A stretch of DNA of 64,000 nucleotides from Thiodiazotropha sp040506975 (GCA_965211775.1 OZ242974.1:2728001-2792000); one strand, 5' to 3'. Shown: positions 33,695-42,824, counted from the first letter of the stretch. Made by a program: numbers and translations. Notes: a model not told the origin generated them from the sequence alone.

Positions 33695-34579
33695 TTAAAA
33701 CGAAAGTAGTCCTTTGACCCAGTCGATGAAATCGTAGATCCGGCCGACAAAGGTATCTTTGGGGCGATACCCCTTTGCGAGCGATTGGCAGGCACTTTTC
33801 TCGATGGCGTCCAGAAGCTGATTGAGTCGGCGTTGATGTATCCCGGTACGCTTCTGGATGGGGTCGTGAAGCATGCCGGAAAATGCCGCCACCAGGGCGA
33901 TCGTCACCATCACCGTCAATACGGTTGCCATCACGATGCCAATGGGCGGACTTACCGGGAAGAGGGTGTAGTAGAAGCGTCCCAATGTCTCTCCGAGAAA
34001 GAATTCCGAAGCGGCCTGCTCCACGGCGACTAGGTGGGCGATTGCGGCACCCGCTGAAAAGGAACCGGGTGTGAATTGATTCAACAGGATTAAACCCAGA
34101 ATGGCGGCCAATGTGCCTGCGGTGATGTCGCCGGCTACATTTCTTGTTTGCACATAGATCTGCAGTGGCTCTTTGGCCGATTGGCGGAGAAGCTGCCGTA
34201 ACCGTGCATCTGTTTCTTCATGCTGGCGGGATAACTTGAGCAAGTCCGTATACAGGTGTGTGGTCAACGCCTGTTGAACCCTTGTTGGAAGTCCAAGATG
34301 GATCTTCAGCAAACGTCGTGCCAAGCCAAGCGCACCGAGCAGTTCGAACAGCATGGCGATCAGCCGGAGCAGAAAATTGGGAAAGCCCATCAGGAAGTTG
34401 AATGGTGCGACCAGGATGTCGCCTCCCAGGGCCAGTCTGTTTAACTGGAAGGCGCCTTGCAGGGAAAAGTGTTTGTTTACGAAGGTTGGAATTCGTTGTC
34501 TGCAGGCCTCAATGTGGTCAACCAGTTGCCCCCGACTAACCGGGTCGGTGAGATAGGGCTGTGGTACATCATCTGACAT
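33695..34579 (-). CDS. Hypothetical membrane protein, 294 aa
   Basis: 294 residues. A soluble helical N-terminus and a hydrophobic stretch near 55-90 (LVAPFNFLMGFPNFLLRLIAMLFELLG) come first. A helical charged middle follows, then two strong membrane helices (TAGTLAAILGLILLNQF and IGIVMATVLTVMVTIALVAAF) and a C-terminal cytoplasmic part. No family is recognised with confidence. It is codirectional with the POT gene, 114 bp apart. Confidence 0.7.
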   Translation of the reverse strand: MSDDVPQPYLTDPVSRGQLVDHIEACRQRIPTFVNKHFSLQGAFQLNRLALGGDILVAPFNFLMGFPNFLLRLIAMLFELLGALGLARRLLKIHLGLPTRVQQALTTHLYTDLLKLSRQHEETDARLRQLLRQSAKEPLQIYVQTRNVAGDITAGTLAAILGLILLNQFTPGSFSAGAAIAHLVAVEQAASEFFLGETLGRFYYTLFPVSPPIGIVMATVLTVMVTIALVAAFSGMLHDPIQKRTGIHQRRLNQLLDAIEKSACQSLAKGYRPKDTFVGRIYDFIDWVKGLLSF

Positions 34580-34748
34580 CGTTTGAGGAAAGATCGGTGG
34601 CGGGCGGCAATGAGAACAGGTGACATCATATCACCCCAGGGGAATATTGCCTGATCTGGGTCACATTAACCATCTACAGCAAGGTAGGTAAGGCAACCTT
34701 GGAGGCAGAGTGATCAACCCCGGTTAATAAGTGACAATCGGGATAGTG

Positions 34749-34779
34749 CCTGCCGGATGGGTATGCCCCATCCGGCAGG
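34749..34779 (-). terminator. 13-bp perfect hairpin downstream of the bufA-like gene
   Basis: CCTGCCGGATGGG, a 5-nt loop, CCCATCCGGCAGG. It lies 15 bp beyond the second stop of the bufA-like gene (34794). No T run follows on the minus strand, so it may be a transcript stabiliser or terminator of another type. Confidence 0.5.
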
Positions 34780-34793
34780 GTCGACTTGCTTGA

Positions 34794-35051
34794 TTACTTT
34801 TCTGCCAGGCTGCCGCCCACAATCTTTTCTCAGGTCCCTTTGAGTACCAGCATCCAGGCGTTGCCCTGGCCGTCTGTTGTGGAGGAGCCTGCACAGCTTG
34901 TGCCGGGGCCTGCCTTACAGTCGTTTTTACCCGCTTTGGCTACGCCATAACACTTTTCCGTACCGGCGGATGGCGCAGCGTTCGCCGCCCCCATAGCCAA
35001 TGCAGTTGAAATCGCTCCGGCCACGATTGCTGTCTTTGTAGTCTTGTTCAT
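34794..35051 (-). CDS. bufA: BufA1/DUF2282-family bufferin-type precursor with in-frame TGA
   Basis: The N-terminal Sec signal is followed by ANAAPSAG and the family core EKCYGVAKAGKNDC, SCAGSS and AWMLVLKGT. DUF2282 (BufA1) peptides are exported, Cys-rich precursors of copper-binding bufferins. After KGT comes TGA (34830-34832) exactly where the family has its last Cys (KGTCEKIVGGSL). The frame goes on as EKIVGGSLAEK and stops at TAA 34794-34796. So it is TGC changed to TGA: a nonsense mutation, a base error, or less likely a selenocysteine codon. The conventional gene would end at 34830 (73 aa). No bufB/bufC partner lies beside it. Confidence 0.75.
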
Positions 35052-35467
35052 GGTTTCTCCTCAGATGGATATCTAATTGAATCAGTAGAATTCATCAGTC
35101 TGCTTGATGCATGACTTCAAGCAAGAATACGGACCAAGTCTGATCCTGGATTCACCTGAAGAGAAAAATTTTCATTGTTTAATGTGGTTATTGGCTCTTT
35201 TGACCAGGCCGAATGGAAAGCGTCACTATTGCTGAAACGCTGCAACGATTAAGTCTTTTCATATTCAGGATTACCAAGGAGACGCTGATCGATGCTGTTC
35301 ATGGCATCGATCAGCGCGCGAAAGCAGAGAATGAGGTTTTCCGGTTCCTTCAATTTCAACAGGTTACAGCGATGAAGGATGGTGATAAGTCTCTGTGGCC
35401 TGATCCTCAAAATCTGTTTGGTTCCAGGATTGGGTTCAACTGAATCCAACCTCGAACGGTTGAAGGA
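35052..35467. other. Intergenic region without a recognised gene
   Basis: 416 bp. It holds a ribosome site (GGAGAAACC) for the bufA-like gene on the minus strand. Short open frames on both strands between 35213 and 35449 (about 66-76 codons) look random and have no family features; nothing more is seen. Confidence 0.4.
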
Positions 35468-37009
35468 TCATTTGGCAAGACGGGCGCCGATGATGCCGAA
35501 TTTGGCCTTCGACAGTTGCGCTTTCGGGATATTTTTCACGCCCAGGTCGATGAGTCGCTTTTTACCGGAAGGTAAAACCGGTTTGTAGACGCGTTTCAGT
35601 TTTTTGATCTGGCCATCGGCATCGCGGAAATGGATTGCGATGACGATACTTTTTACGTTGCGAGGAGTTGGGTTGTATAACTCCGCTTTGACTCTTCCCT
35701 TGTTGTCCAGGCCGGTCCGGAGTTTGATGTAGTTTTGCGGATTCTCCGACAAATCGAGCGCCATCAGGGCACTGTAGGCGGCCTTGCCCTCCGTGGTATC
35801 TTTCGAGGCGGCCTTCCGATAGTAGGATTTTGCGGATTTCAGGTTACCGGACGCCCGGGCCAGATTCCCCAGGGAGTTGTAGGCATTTGCTGTCGGCAGT
35901 AGTTGGATGCTCCTCTCCAGATCGAGCTTGGCGGCGTCGGCATTCTTCAGTTTTTCGTTCACCAGCCCCCGTTTCAGGTAGTAGTAGAAAAAGCCGTCAT
36001 TCAGTTTAATCGCTTTGTTATAGTGCCGCTTGGCAATCGCAGGGTGCTTTTTTTTCTCCTCAATATCCCCGAGCAGGGCATGAAAGTGGCCCTCCTTGGG
36101 TTCCAGGCGCAGGGCCTTGCCGACCAGTGTCCTGGCCTTTTTGAGGTTACCTTTTTGCAGTGCCTGGCGACCCTCTTCATAGGCCTCATATGCTGGTTTG
36201 GTGCGCTTTATGTGGGCCGTTTTGGCCTTGAAACGATCCTTTCCGATAGTGCCGCCTTTAGGAAGCTCGGCGGCTGTCTTGATATTGTTGTCGACCCGCT
36301 CTTTGGAGGGTGGATGGCTGGCGAAGAGTCCGCTGAGCCAATCCTGGTTTTTACCCTCTGAGAGACGTACGAACGTACGTTGCAGGTCGATTGCCCCCTG
36401 GGGATCGTATCCCGCTTTCGACATATACTGCATGCCGTAGAAGTCGGACTCCCGTTCTGCATCCCGGCCATATTTCTGGGTGACCAATTGACCCCCGAGG
36501 CCGGCCCCCAACTGCGCCAGTTGGGCATAGTCTTTTCCCTGGGTGCCGATCACCGTTGCCATTACCGCACCCTGTATCAACATCCCTCGGGACATGCTGC
36601 TGGCGGTATGCTTTGCCGCGGCATGGGTGATTTCGTGACCCAGCACAGCGGCCAGTTCTGCTTCGCTATCCAATTCGGTGAGAAGACCTCGGTTGATGGA
36701 GATCTTGCCCCCGGGCAGTGCCCAGGCATTGGGTACCGAGTTGTTCAAGACCTTGAATTCGTAGGGCAGCTTGCGATCGCTGACAGCTGCCAGTTTTTGA
36801 CCGATATCGCTGACGTAGTCTGTCAACTCCCTGTCTACCATGTAGTCACCCCCCTGGGATTGGCGTAGCGGGGCATAGTTCTTCCGGCCGATCTCCATCT
36901 CTTGCGCCTCGGAAACCAGGCTTAGCTCATTTTTCCCGGTGACAGGATTCACCGCGCAACCGGTGACGAGGGAGAGGGAGAGGACGACAGGGATCAGTAG
37001 CCTATTCAT
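35468..37009 (-). CDS. M48-family metalloprotease with TPR repeats, lipoprotein
   Basis: 513 residues. A lipoprotein signal (LSLSLVTGC at about 11-19) points to the periplasmic face of a membrane. The M48 domain has the zinc motif HEITHAAAKH and the downstream Glu in ERESDFYGMQYM. From about residue 270 TPR units follow (PAYEAYEEGRQALQKGNLKKAR, then LGNLARASGNLKSAKSYYRKAA). It resembles the BepA/YfgC-type protease-chaperones of outer-membrane assembly, but the C-terminal domain differs, so the exact role is uncertain. Confidence 0.87.
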   Translation of the reverse strand: MNRLLIPVVLSLSLVTGCAVNPVTGKNELSLVSEAQEMEIGRKNYAPLRQSQGGDYMVDRELTDYVSDIGQKLAAVSDRKLPYEFKVLNNSVPNAWALPGGKISINRGLLTELDSEAELAAVLGHEITHAAAKHTASSMSRGMLIQGAVMATVIGTQGKDYAQLAQLGAGLGGQLVTQKYGRDAERESDFYGMQYMSKAGYDPQGAIDLQRTFVRLSEGKNQDWLSGLFASHPPSKERVDNNIKTAAELPKGGTIGKDRFKAKTAHIKRTKPAYEAYEEGRQALQKGNLKKARTLVGKALRLEPKEGHFHALLGDIEEKKKHPAIAKRHYNKAIKLNDGFFYYYLKRGLVNEKLKNADAAKLDLERSIQLLPTANAYNSLGNLARASGNLKSAKSYYRKAASKDTTEGKAAYSALMALDLSENPQNYIKLRTGLDNKGRVKAELYNPTPRNVKSIVIAIHFRDADGQIKKLKRVYKPVLPSGKKRLIDLGVKNIPKAQLSKAKFGIIGARLAK

Positions 37010-37249
37010 GTCATATCTCGGTTTAAATCAGTTAAGCCATTTCTCTGTTGCAATCCGAGCAGTTTAATAATGCACAGTGCGTTATAAACAACCTCATTCG
37101 ACCCTACGATAGCCGGGCTTATGATGTCAATGCGCCCGGCTCAGCAGGATGAACAACTGGATGTCTAGTTTATTGACCACGATCGGTTAATGACGTTCTG
37201 GTTCCTGTGCGGCCAAAATAAAATCTGCTATGCGATAGATATAAGTATA

Positions 37250-38278
37250 CCTGATTACTCATGAGGCTCAGCTATTGAGCCTGTGGTGCAAGCATAATGG
37301 AACCTACTGAATAAAAGAGGATTTCATCATGCCGAGAAATACTATTCAATTTCAAAAAGGTCTTGGTTTGCACGATTTTCTGGAACAATATGGGACCGAG
37401 GATCAGTGTCGACAGGCATTGTATGATTTGCGCTGGCCGACGGGCTATGTCTGCCCTGAGTGCGGCAACACAACAGGCTGTGAACTCAAAAAGCGTCAGA
37501 TATATCAATGTCACAAGTGCCATCATCAGACTTCCCTGACCGCCGGCAGCATCTTCCATGGCACCAAGCTGCCGCTGAGAACGTGGTTTCTTGCGATCTA
37601 TCTGTTGACCCAACGCAAGAAAAGTATCTCGGCGCTGCAACTTTCCCGCGAAATCGGGGTGAACTACAATACGGCCTGGCGACTCAAGCATAAGTTGATG
37701 CAGGTGATGATGGAACGTGAGCGTGGAAAAAAACTGGCCGGTCGCATCGAATTGGATGATGCTTATCTCGGAGGCGAGCAAGCCGGTAAGCGTGGTCGTG
37801 GGTCGCGCAACAAAATCCCTTTCGTAGCTGCTGTTGAGACGACGCGGGACGGCAGGCCCATGAAAATTCAACTGCGTCGTGTAAGGGGCTTCCGCAAACG
37901 TGAAATCGCCCGCTACGCCCGCTCCTGCTTGATGCCTGGCAGCGAAGTCTTTACCGATGGGCTTTGGTGCTTTAGTGGCGTGACAACCGCTGATTGCCAT
38001 CATAACCCCATGGTGACGGGTGGTGGGCGCCAAAGTGTCCAGTATTCGTGCTTCAAATGGGTAAACACGATGTTGGGTAATGTCAAAAACAGTCTGTTGG
38101 GTACTTTTCATGCGATTCGAGATAAACATGTGTCGCGTTATCTTGCTGAGTTCGAATATCGGTTTAACCGCCGTTTCGATTTACCCGCCATGATTGAACG
38201 ATTGCTTTTTGCCGCTCTTCGCACTCCACCTATGCCATATCGCCTCTTGAGAATGGCTGAGGTTTAGGGGTAATCAGG
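37250..38278 (+). mobile_element. IS1595 copy 4 (1029 bp), no matching target duplication
   Basis: Complete element. The left flank TAAGTATA (37242-37249) and right flank TAAGATTT (38279-38286) agree only in the first four bases, unlike copies 1, 5 and 6. The right flank runs directly into a headless LysR gene. This points to recombination or an adjacent deletion at this copy. Confidence 0.94.
37329..38267 (+). CDS. IS1595-family transposase
   Basis: 312 codons, identical in protein sequence to the transposase at 5880-6818, with intact zinc ribbon and catalytic Asp motifs. Likely functional. Confidence 0.94.
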   Translation: MPRNTIQFQKGLGLHDFLEQYGTEDQCRQALYDLRWPTGYVCPECGNTTGCELKKRQIYQCHKCHHQTSLTAGSIFHGTKLPLRTWFLAIYLLTQRKKSISALQLSREIGVNYNTAWRLKHKLMQVMMERERGKKLAGRIELDDAYLGGEQAGKRGRGSRNKIPFVAAVETTRDGRPMKIQLRRVRGFRKREIARYARSCLMPGSEVFTDGLWCFSGVTTADCHHNPMVTGGGRQSVQYSCFKWVNTMLGNVKNSLLGTFHAIRDKHVSRYLAEFEYRFNRRFDLPAMIERLLFAALRTPPMPYRLLRMAEV

Positions 38279-38945
38279 TAAGATTTTGCGTATCGGTTTT
38301 TCACCCCTGGTCGACATGCAGAGGCTGGATCATGTGTTGGCGCCGTTTCGACAGGCAAATCCGGATATCACGATCTTCTTCAAGGAGTGTTTTATCGATG
38401 ACCTTGCCGAGCGTCTGAGCAGAGGGCAGATCGATGTGCAGATCCTGCCGGCGACAACTGAGAGTGCGAGAGAACACGCCTGCCTTTTCTATCGGGATTC
38501 TCTCCACTACCTGCCGGCGGCCGATGACAATCAAGTGGCGAATCATCTGTCATTCAAAATAACAGACCTACCCGCCACTCCGATCATCCTTACCGGTGGC
38601 GGTTGCGGACTGAATGCTGCCTTGTCAGCGTTACTCAAATCCCAGGGTGTTGAGTTGCATGCCTACGCGGGGCAGGCCCTGACCTATCAGGTGATCGAAG
38701 ACTGGGTCTCATTGGGAATAGGCGCCGGTATCCTGCCGAAGGCCAAGATATCACCGGACAATATGGCCAACGTTCCGCTGTTTATCGATAAAGATGAACC
38801 CGCCTGTTTCAGCTTCGAGTGGCGTTGGCAATCTGAAAGCACTGAGTCCGCGCATATTCAATCGTTTATCGATTATATTCGGACCACAGTTCCCGCATTG
38901 GTTTCCGGTCAGGCCGAGACAGGCAGTCAGCAGAGTGTCGGCTAA
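38279..38945 (+). pseudogene. LysR-type regulator, C-terminal domain only
   Basis: The frame begins at the IS1595 edge (KILRIGFSPLVDMQRLDHVL) and codes for about 220 residues of the substrate-binding domain (QIDVQILPATTESAREH, GQALTYQVIEDWVSLGIGAGILP). The DNA-binding helix-turn-helix half (about 85 residues) is absent and is not found on the other side of the IS, so it was deleted or moved. TTG 38286 could start a peptide, but it could not bind DNA. The gene may once have regulated the hemoglobin gene downstream. Confidence 0.85.
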
Positions 38946-39096
38946 TCAAGTTGAGGATGACTGGGATTGATTTGAAAACTGAATAAATTACATTCTTAAA
39001 TACAATTTCTAATTTTATCGAGATATACCTACCCTGAAACGGCGGCCGACAATCGAGTCGCTTTGCAAACAAATTTTGCCGTTGAGGAGTAGTGTT

Positions 39097-39564
39097 ATGA
39101 AGACCCGTTTTCACCAGCTTGCCATTACCGCTGTTTTGCCACTTGCATTGGTGTGTGCCGCACCATCGGCTATCGCCGGCGACAATGATCCGCCACAAGT
39201 CACTCTCTATGAACGGCTTGGCGGTTATAACGCCATCAGTGCTGTGGTGGATGATGTGGTTGTGCAGATTGCAGGGGATGAAAAACTCGGACGTTTTTGG
39301 TCGCATCGCGGTAGTGACGGCATTTCAAGGGAAAAACAGTTGATTGTGGATTTTATCGTCTCTAAGGCGGGTGGTCCGCTCTACTACAGAGGGCGGGAGA
39401 TGAAACTTTCCCATGAGGGTATGAGGATAGATGAGAAGGATTGGGAGATCCTGATCAGCGCACTGAAAAATACCCTGCACAAATTCAAGGTGCCTGCCAA
39501 AGAGAGTCGTGAAGTGTTGGATTTCTTTGCCAGTACGAAGAAAGACATTGTGGAGAAATCCTAG
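39097..39564 (+). CDS. Secreted group 1 truncated hemoglobin
   Basis: 155 residues. The start is at MKTRFHQLAIT, with GAGGAG 8 bp upstream. The signal peptide ends at APSAIA, so the globin is periplasmic. The domain has LYERLGGYNAISAVVDDVV, the family SHEGMRI and the proximal heme His in LKNTLHKFKVP. Truncated hemoglobins bind oxygen or nitric oxide; export of one is less common. It is followed by an HbpS-like heme-binding gene and preceded by a broken LysR gene. Confidence 0.88.
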   Translation: MKTRFHQLAITAVLPLALVCAAPSAIAGDNDPPQVTLYERLGGYNAISAVVDDVVVQIAGDEKLGRFWSHRGSDGISREKQLIVDFIVSKAGGPLYYRGREMKLSHEGMRIDEKDWEILISALKNTLHKFKVPAKESREVLDFFASTKKDIVEKS

Positions 39565-39698
39565 CATCGTCTGACAGGTTTTATCGACCCGTCGCCTGCC
39601 GATGACAGATTACTCTCAGCGTGTGATCAGCGTGGCTTGACCTGTTGGATCGCTCGCTGAGAGTTTGGCGGGAAATCATTGTTTACCGGAGTAATGAA

Positions 39699-40125
39699 AT
39701 GCTATCCAGGAGCCTCTGCTTGCTGACTGTACTTGCCATGTTTTTTGACAGCGCCTATGCCGACTCGCAGCAAGGCAGCGCTGTCTATCAGTTTCGGTCG
39801 ATCTCATTGGAGATGGCTTCCAAGGCGGCATGGGGCGCAATCAATGATTGCCGTAATCGAGGTTACTCTGTTGCGGCTGCCGTGGTGGATCGCGGTGGCA
39901 ATATACAGGTTCAGCTACGAGACCGTTTTGCCGGTCCACATACTTCGGAGACCGCATATCGAAAGGCCTGGACAGCCAACAGCTTTCGCCAGTCAACGGC
40001 GGAACTGGCAGGCATGCTTGAGGAGCGGCGCATTCCTGACCAAGTGGCTAACAATCCCGGTGCGCTGCTTGTGGGTGGTGGCTTGACGATAGAGGCGGGT
40101 GGTGAGATTCTAGGCGGGATTTGTC
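39699..40125 (+). pseudogene. GlcG/HbpS-family heme-binding protein, 3' end lost
   Basis: The start is at MLSRSLCLLTVLAMFF (signal peptide to AYA). The domain shows SLEMASKAAWGAINDCRNRGYSVAAAVVDRGGNIQVQLRD and NPGALLVGGGLTIEAGGEILGGI. The family normally goes on with a GVSGA-type turn and a C-terminal helix. Here the frame runs into foreign DNA after GGI (about 40120) and stops at 40178. That DNA is an abiEi fragment in another frame, so a deletion fused the two genes. Confidence 0.75.
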
Positions 40126-40482
40126 CAGGTGGCCGGTGTGGAGCTGACTCTTCTAGATTGTACCCGCTATTTCCATAAGGCGGCTGGTATCAACGGTGTG
40201 GCTCAGATCGCAAAGGACATTGGTGCCAAGGCCGATTCACACAAGCTGGCGAACGCTGCACTCGCCTATGAGAACTCAGCGGTCCGTCGGCTCGGATATA
40301 TGCTGGACTGTGCCGGCCATGCCAGCCAAGCTATGGCGCTGGAGCCATTTGCAAGGAAGGCAAAATCCATGAAGCCCCTGGACCCGTCTGTTAAACCACT
40401 GACTGAATCGCTGGCGGAACTCCACGAAAAGGATACCAAATGGATGCTTGTGATCAATGAACCCCTGGTGATTGACTATTGA
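40126..40482 (+). pseudogene. AbiEi-type antitoxin, C-terminal fragment
   Basis: About 118 codons readable from VAGVELTLLDCTRYFHKAAG through VRRLGYMLDCAGH to a tail LVINEPLVIDY. These match the C-terminal half of AbiEi, the regulator/antitoxin of the AbiE type IV system used against phage. The N-terminal winged-helix part is gone, replaced by the HbpS-like gene. The 4-bp overlap of its stop with the next ATG is typical for abiEi-abiEii. Confidence 0.7.
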
Positions 40483-40685
40483 TTCCCGCCTCGTACATTC
40501 AAGAGTGGAGCCAAAAAGCGCCATGGCCGGATGCGAGACAGGTGGAGCAGGACCTGATCATCTACCATGCCAACACCACTCTACCTTTCATGGTATCGCT
40601 GGTTTTTGCGTTATTGCACGCAGAAAATACCATTGATGATGCAGATTATATTATCAATTGGGTTTATTTAACCGTAATAAATCAA
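40479..40685 (+). pseudogene. AbiEii-type toxin, N-terminal fragment
   Basis: Starts MIPASYIQEWSQKAPWPDARQ and then VEQDLII, the conserved opening of AbiEii nucleotidyltransferase toxins. After about 28 codons the similarity ends (YHANTTLPFMVSLVF...). The catalytic GG-S-(T/A)-Hh(D/E) region is missing, and the frame runs into IS1595 copy 5. Not functional. Confidence 0.7.
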
Positions 40686-41713
40686 CCTGATTACTCATGA
40701 GGCTCAGCTATTGAGCCTGTGGTGCAAGCATAATGGAACCTACTGAATAAAAGAGGATTTCATCATGCCGAGAAATACTATTCAATTTCAAAAAGGTCTT
40801 GGTTTGCACGATTTTCTGGAACAATATGGGACCGAGGATCAGTGTCGACAGGCATTGTATGATTTGCGCTGGCCGACGGGCTATGTCTGCCTGAGTGCGG
40901 CAACACAACAGGCTGTGAACTCAAAAAGCGTCAGATATATCAATGTCACAAGTGCCATCATCAGACTTCCCTGACCGCCGGCAGCATCTTCCATGGCACC
41001 AAGCTGCCGCTGAGAACGTGGTTTCTTGCGATCTATCTGTTGACCCAACGCAAGAAAAGTATCTCGGCGCTGCAACTTTCCCGCGAAATCGGGGTGAACT
41101 ACAATACGGCCTGGCGACTCAAGCATAAGTTGATGTAGGTGATGATGGAACGTGAGCGTGGAAAAAAACTGGCCGGTCGCATCGAATTGGATGATGCTTA
41201 TCTCGGAGGCGAGCAAGCCGGTAAGCGTGGTCGTGGGTCGCGCAACAAAATCCCTTTCGTAGCTGCTGTTGAGACGACGCGGGACGGCAGGCCCATGAAA
41301 ATTCAACTGCGTCGTGTAAGGGGCTTCCGCAAACGTGAAATCGCCCGCTACGCCCGCTCCTGCTTGATGCCTGGCAGCGAAGTCTTTACCGATGGGCTTT
41401 GGTGCTTTAGTGGCGTGACAACCGCTGATTGCCATCATAACCCCATGGTGACGGGTGGTGGGCGCCAAAGTGTCCAGTATTCGTGCTTCAAATGGGTAAA
41501 CACGATGTTGGGTAATGTCAAAAACAGTCTGTTGGGTACTTTTCATGCGATTCGAGATAAACATGTGTCGCGTTATCTTGCTGAGTTCGAATATCGGTTT
41601 AACCGCCGTTTCGATTTACCCGCCATGATTGAACGATTGCTTTTTGCCGCTCTTCGCACTCCACCTATGCCATATCGCCTCTTGAGAATGGCTGAGGTTT
41701 AGGGGTAATCAGG
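40686..41713 (+). mobile_element. IS1595 copy 5, inactive (1028 bp)
   Basis: Flanked by the 8-bp duplication TAAATCAA (40678-40685 and 41714-41721). One base shorter than the others because of a deletion in the transposase gene. Confidence 0.95.
40765..41702 (+). pseudogene. IS1595 transposase, frameshift and nonsense mutation
   Basis: A C is missing in TATGTCTGCCTGAG (near 40890), which breaks the zinc ribbon. A CAG to TAG change at about 41136 stops the second half. The rest matches the intact copies. The element could only move if another copy supplied the protein. Confidence 0.92.
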
Positions 41714-41737
41714 TAAATCAATGTGTTAAAACCTCCG

Positions 41738-41880
41738 GTCACTCCCACTCTATTATCAATAAGCCATATATATCTTAAATTTTTCAATGGCTTATTTTCC
41801 TGCTAAAAGGTAATACCAAGAAAAAGAACATGCTCAGAAATTGCTGTATGTGCTCGTATATTCACAAGGATCATAAATCA
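41738..41880 (+). repeat. Imperfect direct repeat left of parDE
   Basis: Begins GTCACTCCCACTC and includes TCAATGGCTTATTTTCCTGC. It aligns over about 140 bp with 42560-42698 (roughly three quarters identical by eye). The pair brackets the toxin-antitoxin genes. Confidence 0.75.
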
Positions 41881-41944
41881 GTTGCCTTTCATTTTACCCT
41901 GACCTATATTCATATTTGTTAAATATGAATATCTGGAGAGCAAT

Positions 41945-42193
41945 ATGGCAACCACAAGTCTTAGCCTGGGTGAGCACTGGGAAGTGTATATCAAGAATGA
42001 AATTGCCAGCGGACGATACGGATCCGCCAGTGAAGTAGTTCGTGATGCCCTCCGCGCAATGGAGGAGCGTAAAAGCAAACTCGATGCTTTACGGAGTCAT
42101 TTGGCCCAGGGCGTCAAACAGGCCGAATCCGGTGAGTTTATTGATGACTTCACCATGGACTCGCTGATCAACGATCTGGACAACGAAGCCTGA
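41945..42193 (+). CDS. parD: ParD-type antitoxin (CopG/RHH)
   Basis: 82 residues. The N-terminal ribbon-helix-helix (TTSLSLGEHWEVYIKNEI) and the GRYGSASEVVRDALRAMEE block are standard ParD. The acidic C-terminus (FTMDSLINDLDNEA) binds the toxin. Ribosome site TGGAGAG. The stop overlaps the toxin start (TGATG). An AT-rich palindrome (ATTCATATTTGTTAAATATGAAT) just upstream, at 41908-41930, is a likely operator. Confidence 0.9.
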   Translation: MATTSLSLGEHWEVYIKNEIASGRYGSASEVVRDALRAMEERKSKLDALRSHLAQGVKQAESGEFIDDFTMDSLINDLDNEA

Positions 42194-42492
42194 TGCCCCG
42201 ATACAGAGTCACTCCAAGAGCACGTGATGACTTGAAAAATATTGGTCGATATACCGAGCAACAATGGGGCAAACACCAACGCAATATGTATCTTAAAGCA
42301 CTTGAGAAGCGCTTTGACTGGTTAGCCGAAAATTCGCGATTGGGCAAACACCGCACGGATATTGCTGAAGGCTATTACAGCTTCCCGCAGGGCGAGCATG
42401 TTGTCTTCTACCTGATTGGTGAAAAAGGCATAGATATTATCGGCGTCCCGCACAAAGAGATGGATATTATCACCTATTTTTTACCTGACTGA
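42193..42492 (+). CDS. parE: ParE-type toxin (RelE/ParE superfamily)
   Basis: 99 residues with the ParE pattern YRVTPRARDDLKNIGRYTEQQWG, a central LAENSRLGKHRTDIAEGYYSF and C-terminal HVVFYLIGEKGIDIIGVPHKEMD. ParE toxins act on DNA gyrase. The gene is intact and coupled to parD, one of the few unbroken genes in this stretch. Confidence 0.9.
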   Translation: MPRYRVTPRARDDLKNIGRYTEQQWGKHQRNMYLKALEKRFDWLAENSRLGKHRTDIAEGYYSFPQGEHVVFYLIGEKGIDIIGVPHKEMDIITYFLPD

Positions 42493-42559
42493 ACAATCAG
42501 GTACAAAGGTAACATGCCTGATGTTGCCAGCCAGTGCCAGACATTTCCTGCCAGTACTA

Positions 42560-42698
42560 GTCACTCCCACTCGATTATAAATAAGCCTTTTTTATCCTTC
42601 ATATTCAATGGCTTATTTTCCTGCCAAATGGCAATACCATGAAAAATACTATGCTTAGAAATTTTTTGAAATGAACTCGTTTTTTTTTCACAAATCAG
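42560..42698 (+). repeat. Imperfect direct repeat right of parDE
   Basis: Partner of 41738-41880 with the same orientation (GTCACTCCCACTCGATTAT, then TTCAATGGCTTATTTTCCTGC). The rest of 42493-42824 holds no gene. Confidence 0.75.
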
Positions 42699-42824
42699 TA
42701 AGCACTCGATGTCTCATTCGAACACCATTTCACAAGGATACTCAGGTTGATGGTGGTGGCCAAGCCTGTGTGTAGCTAAAAATTAATTGCTGAAGTCCCA
42801 TTTTGGGACTTGCATCATGAGCAC

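Noticed and set aside
35213..35449. Short open frames on both strands near 35.3 kb
   Set aside because: No ribosome site, family motif or operon context supports either.
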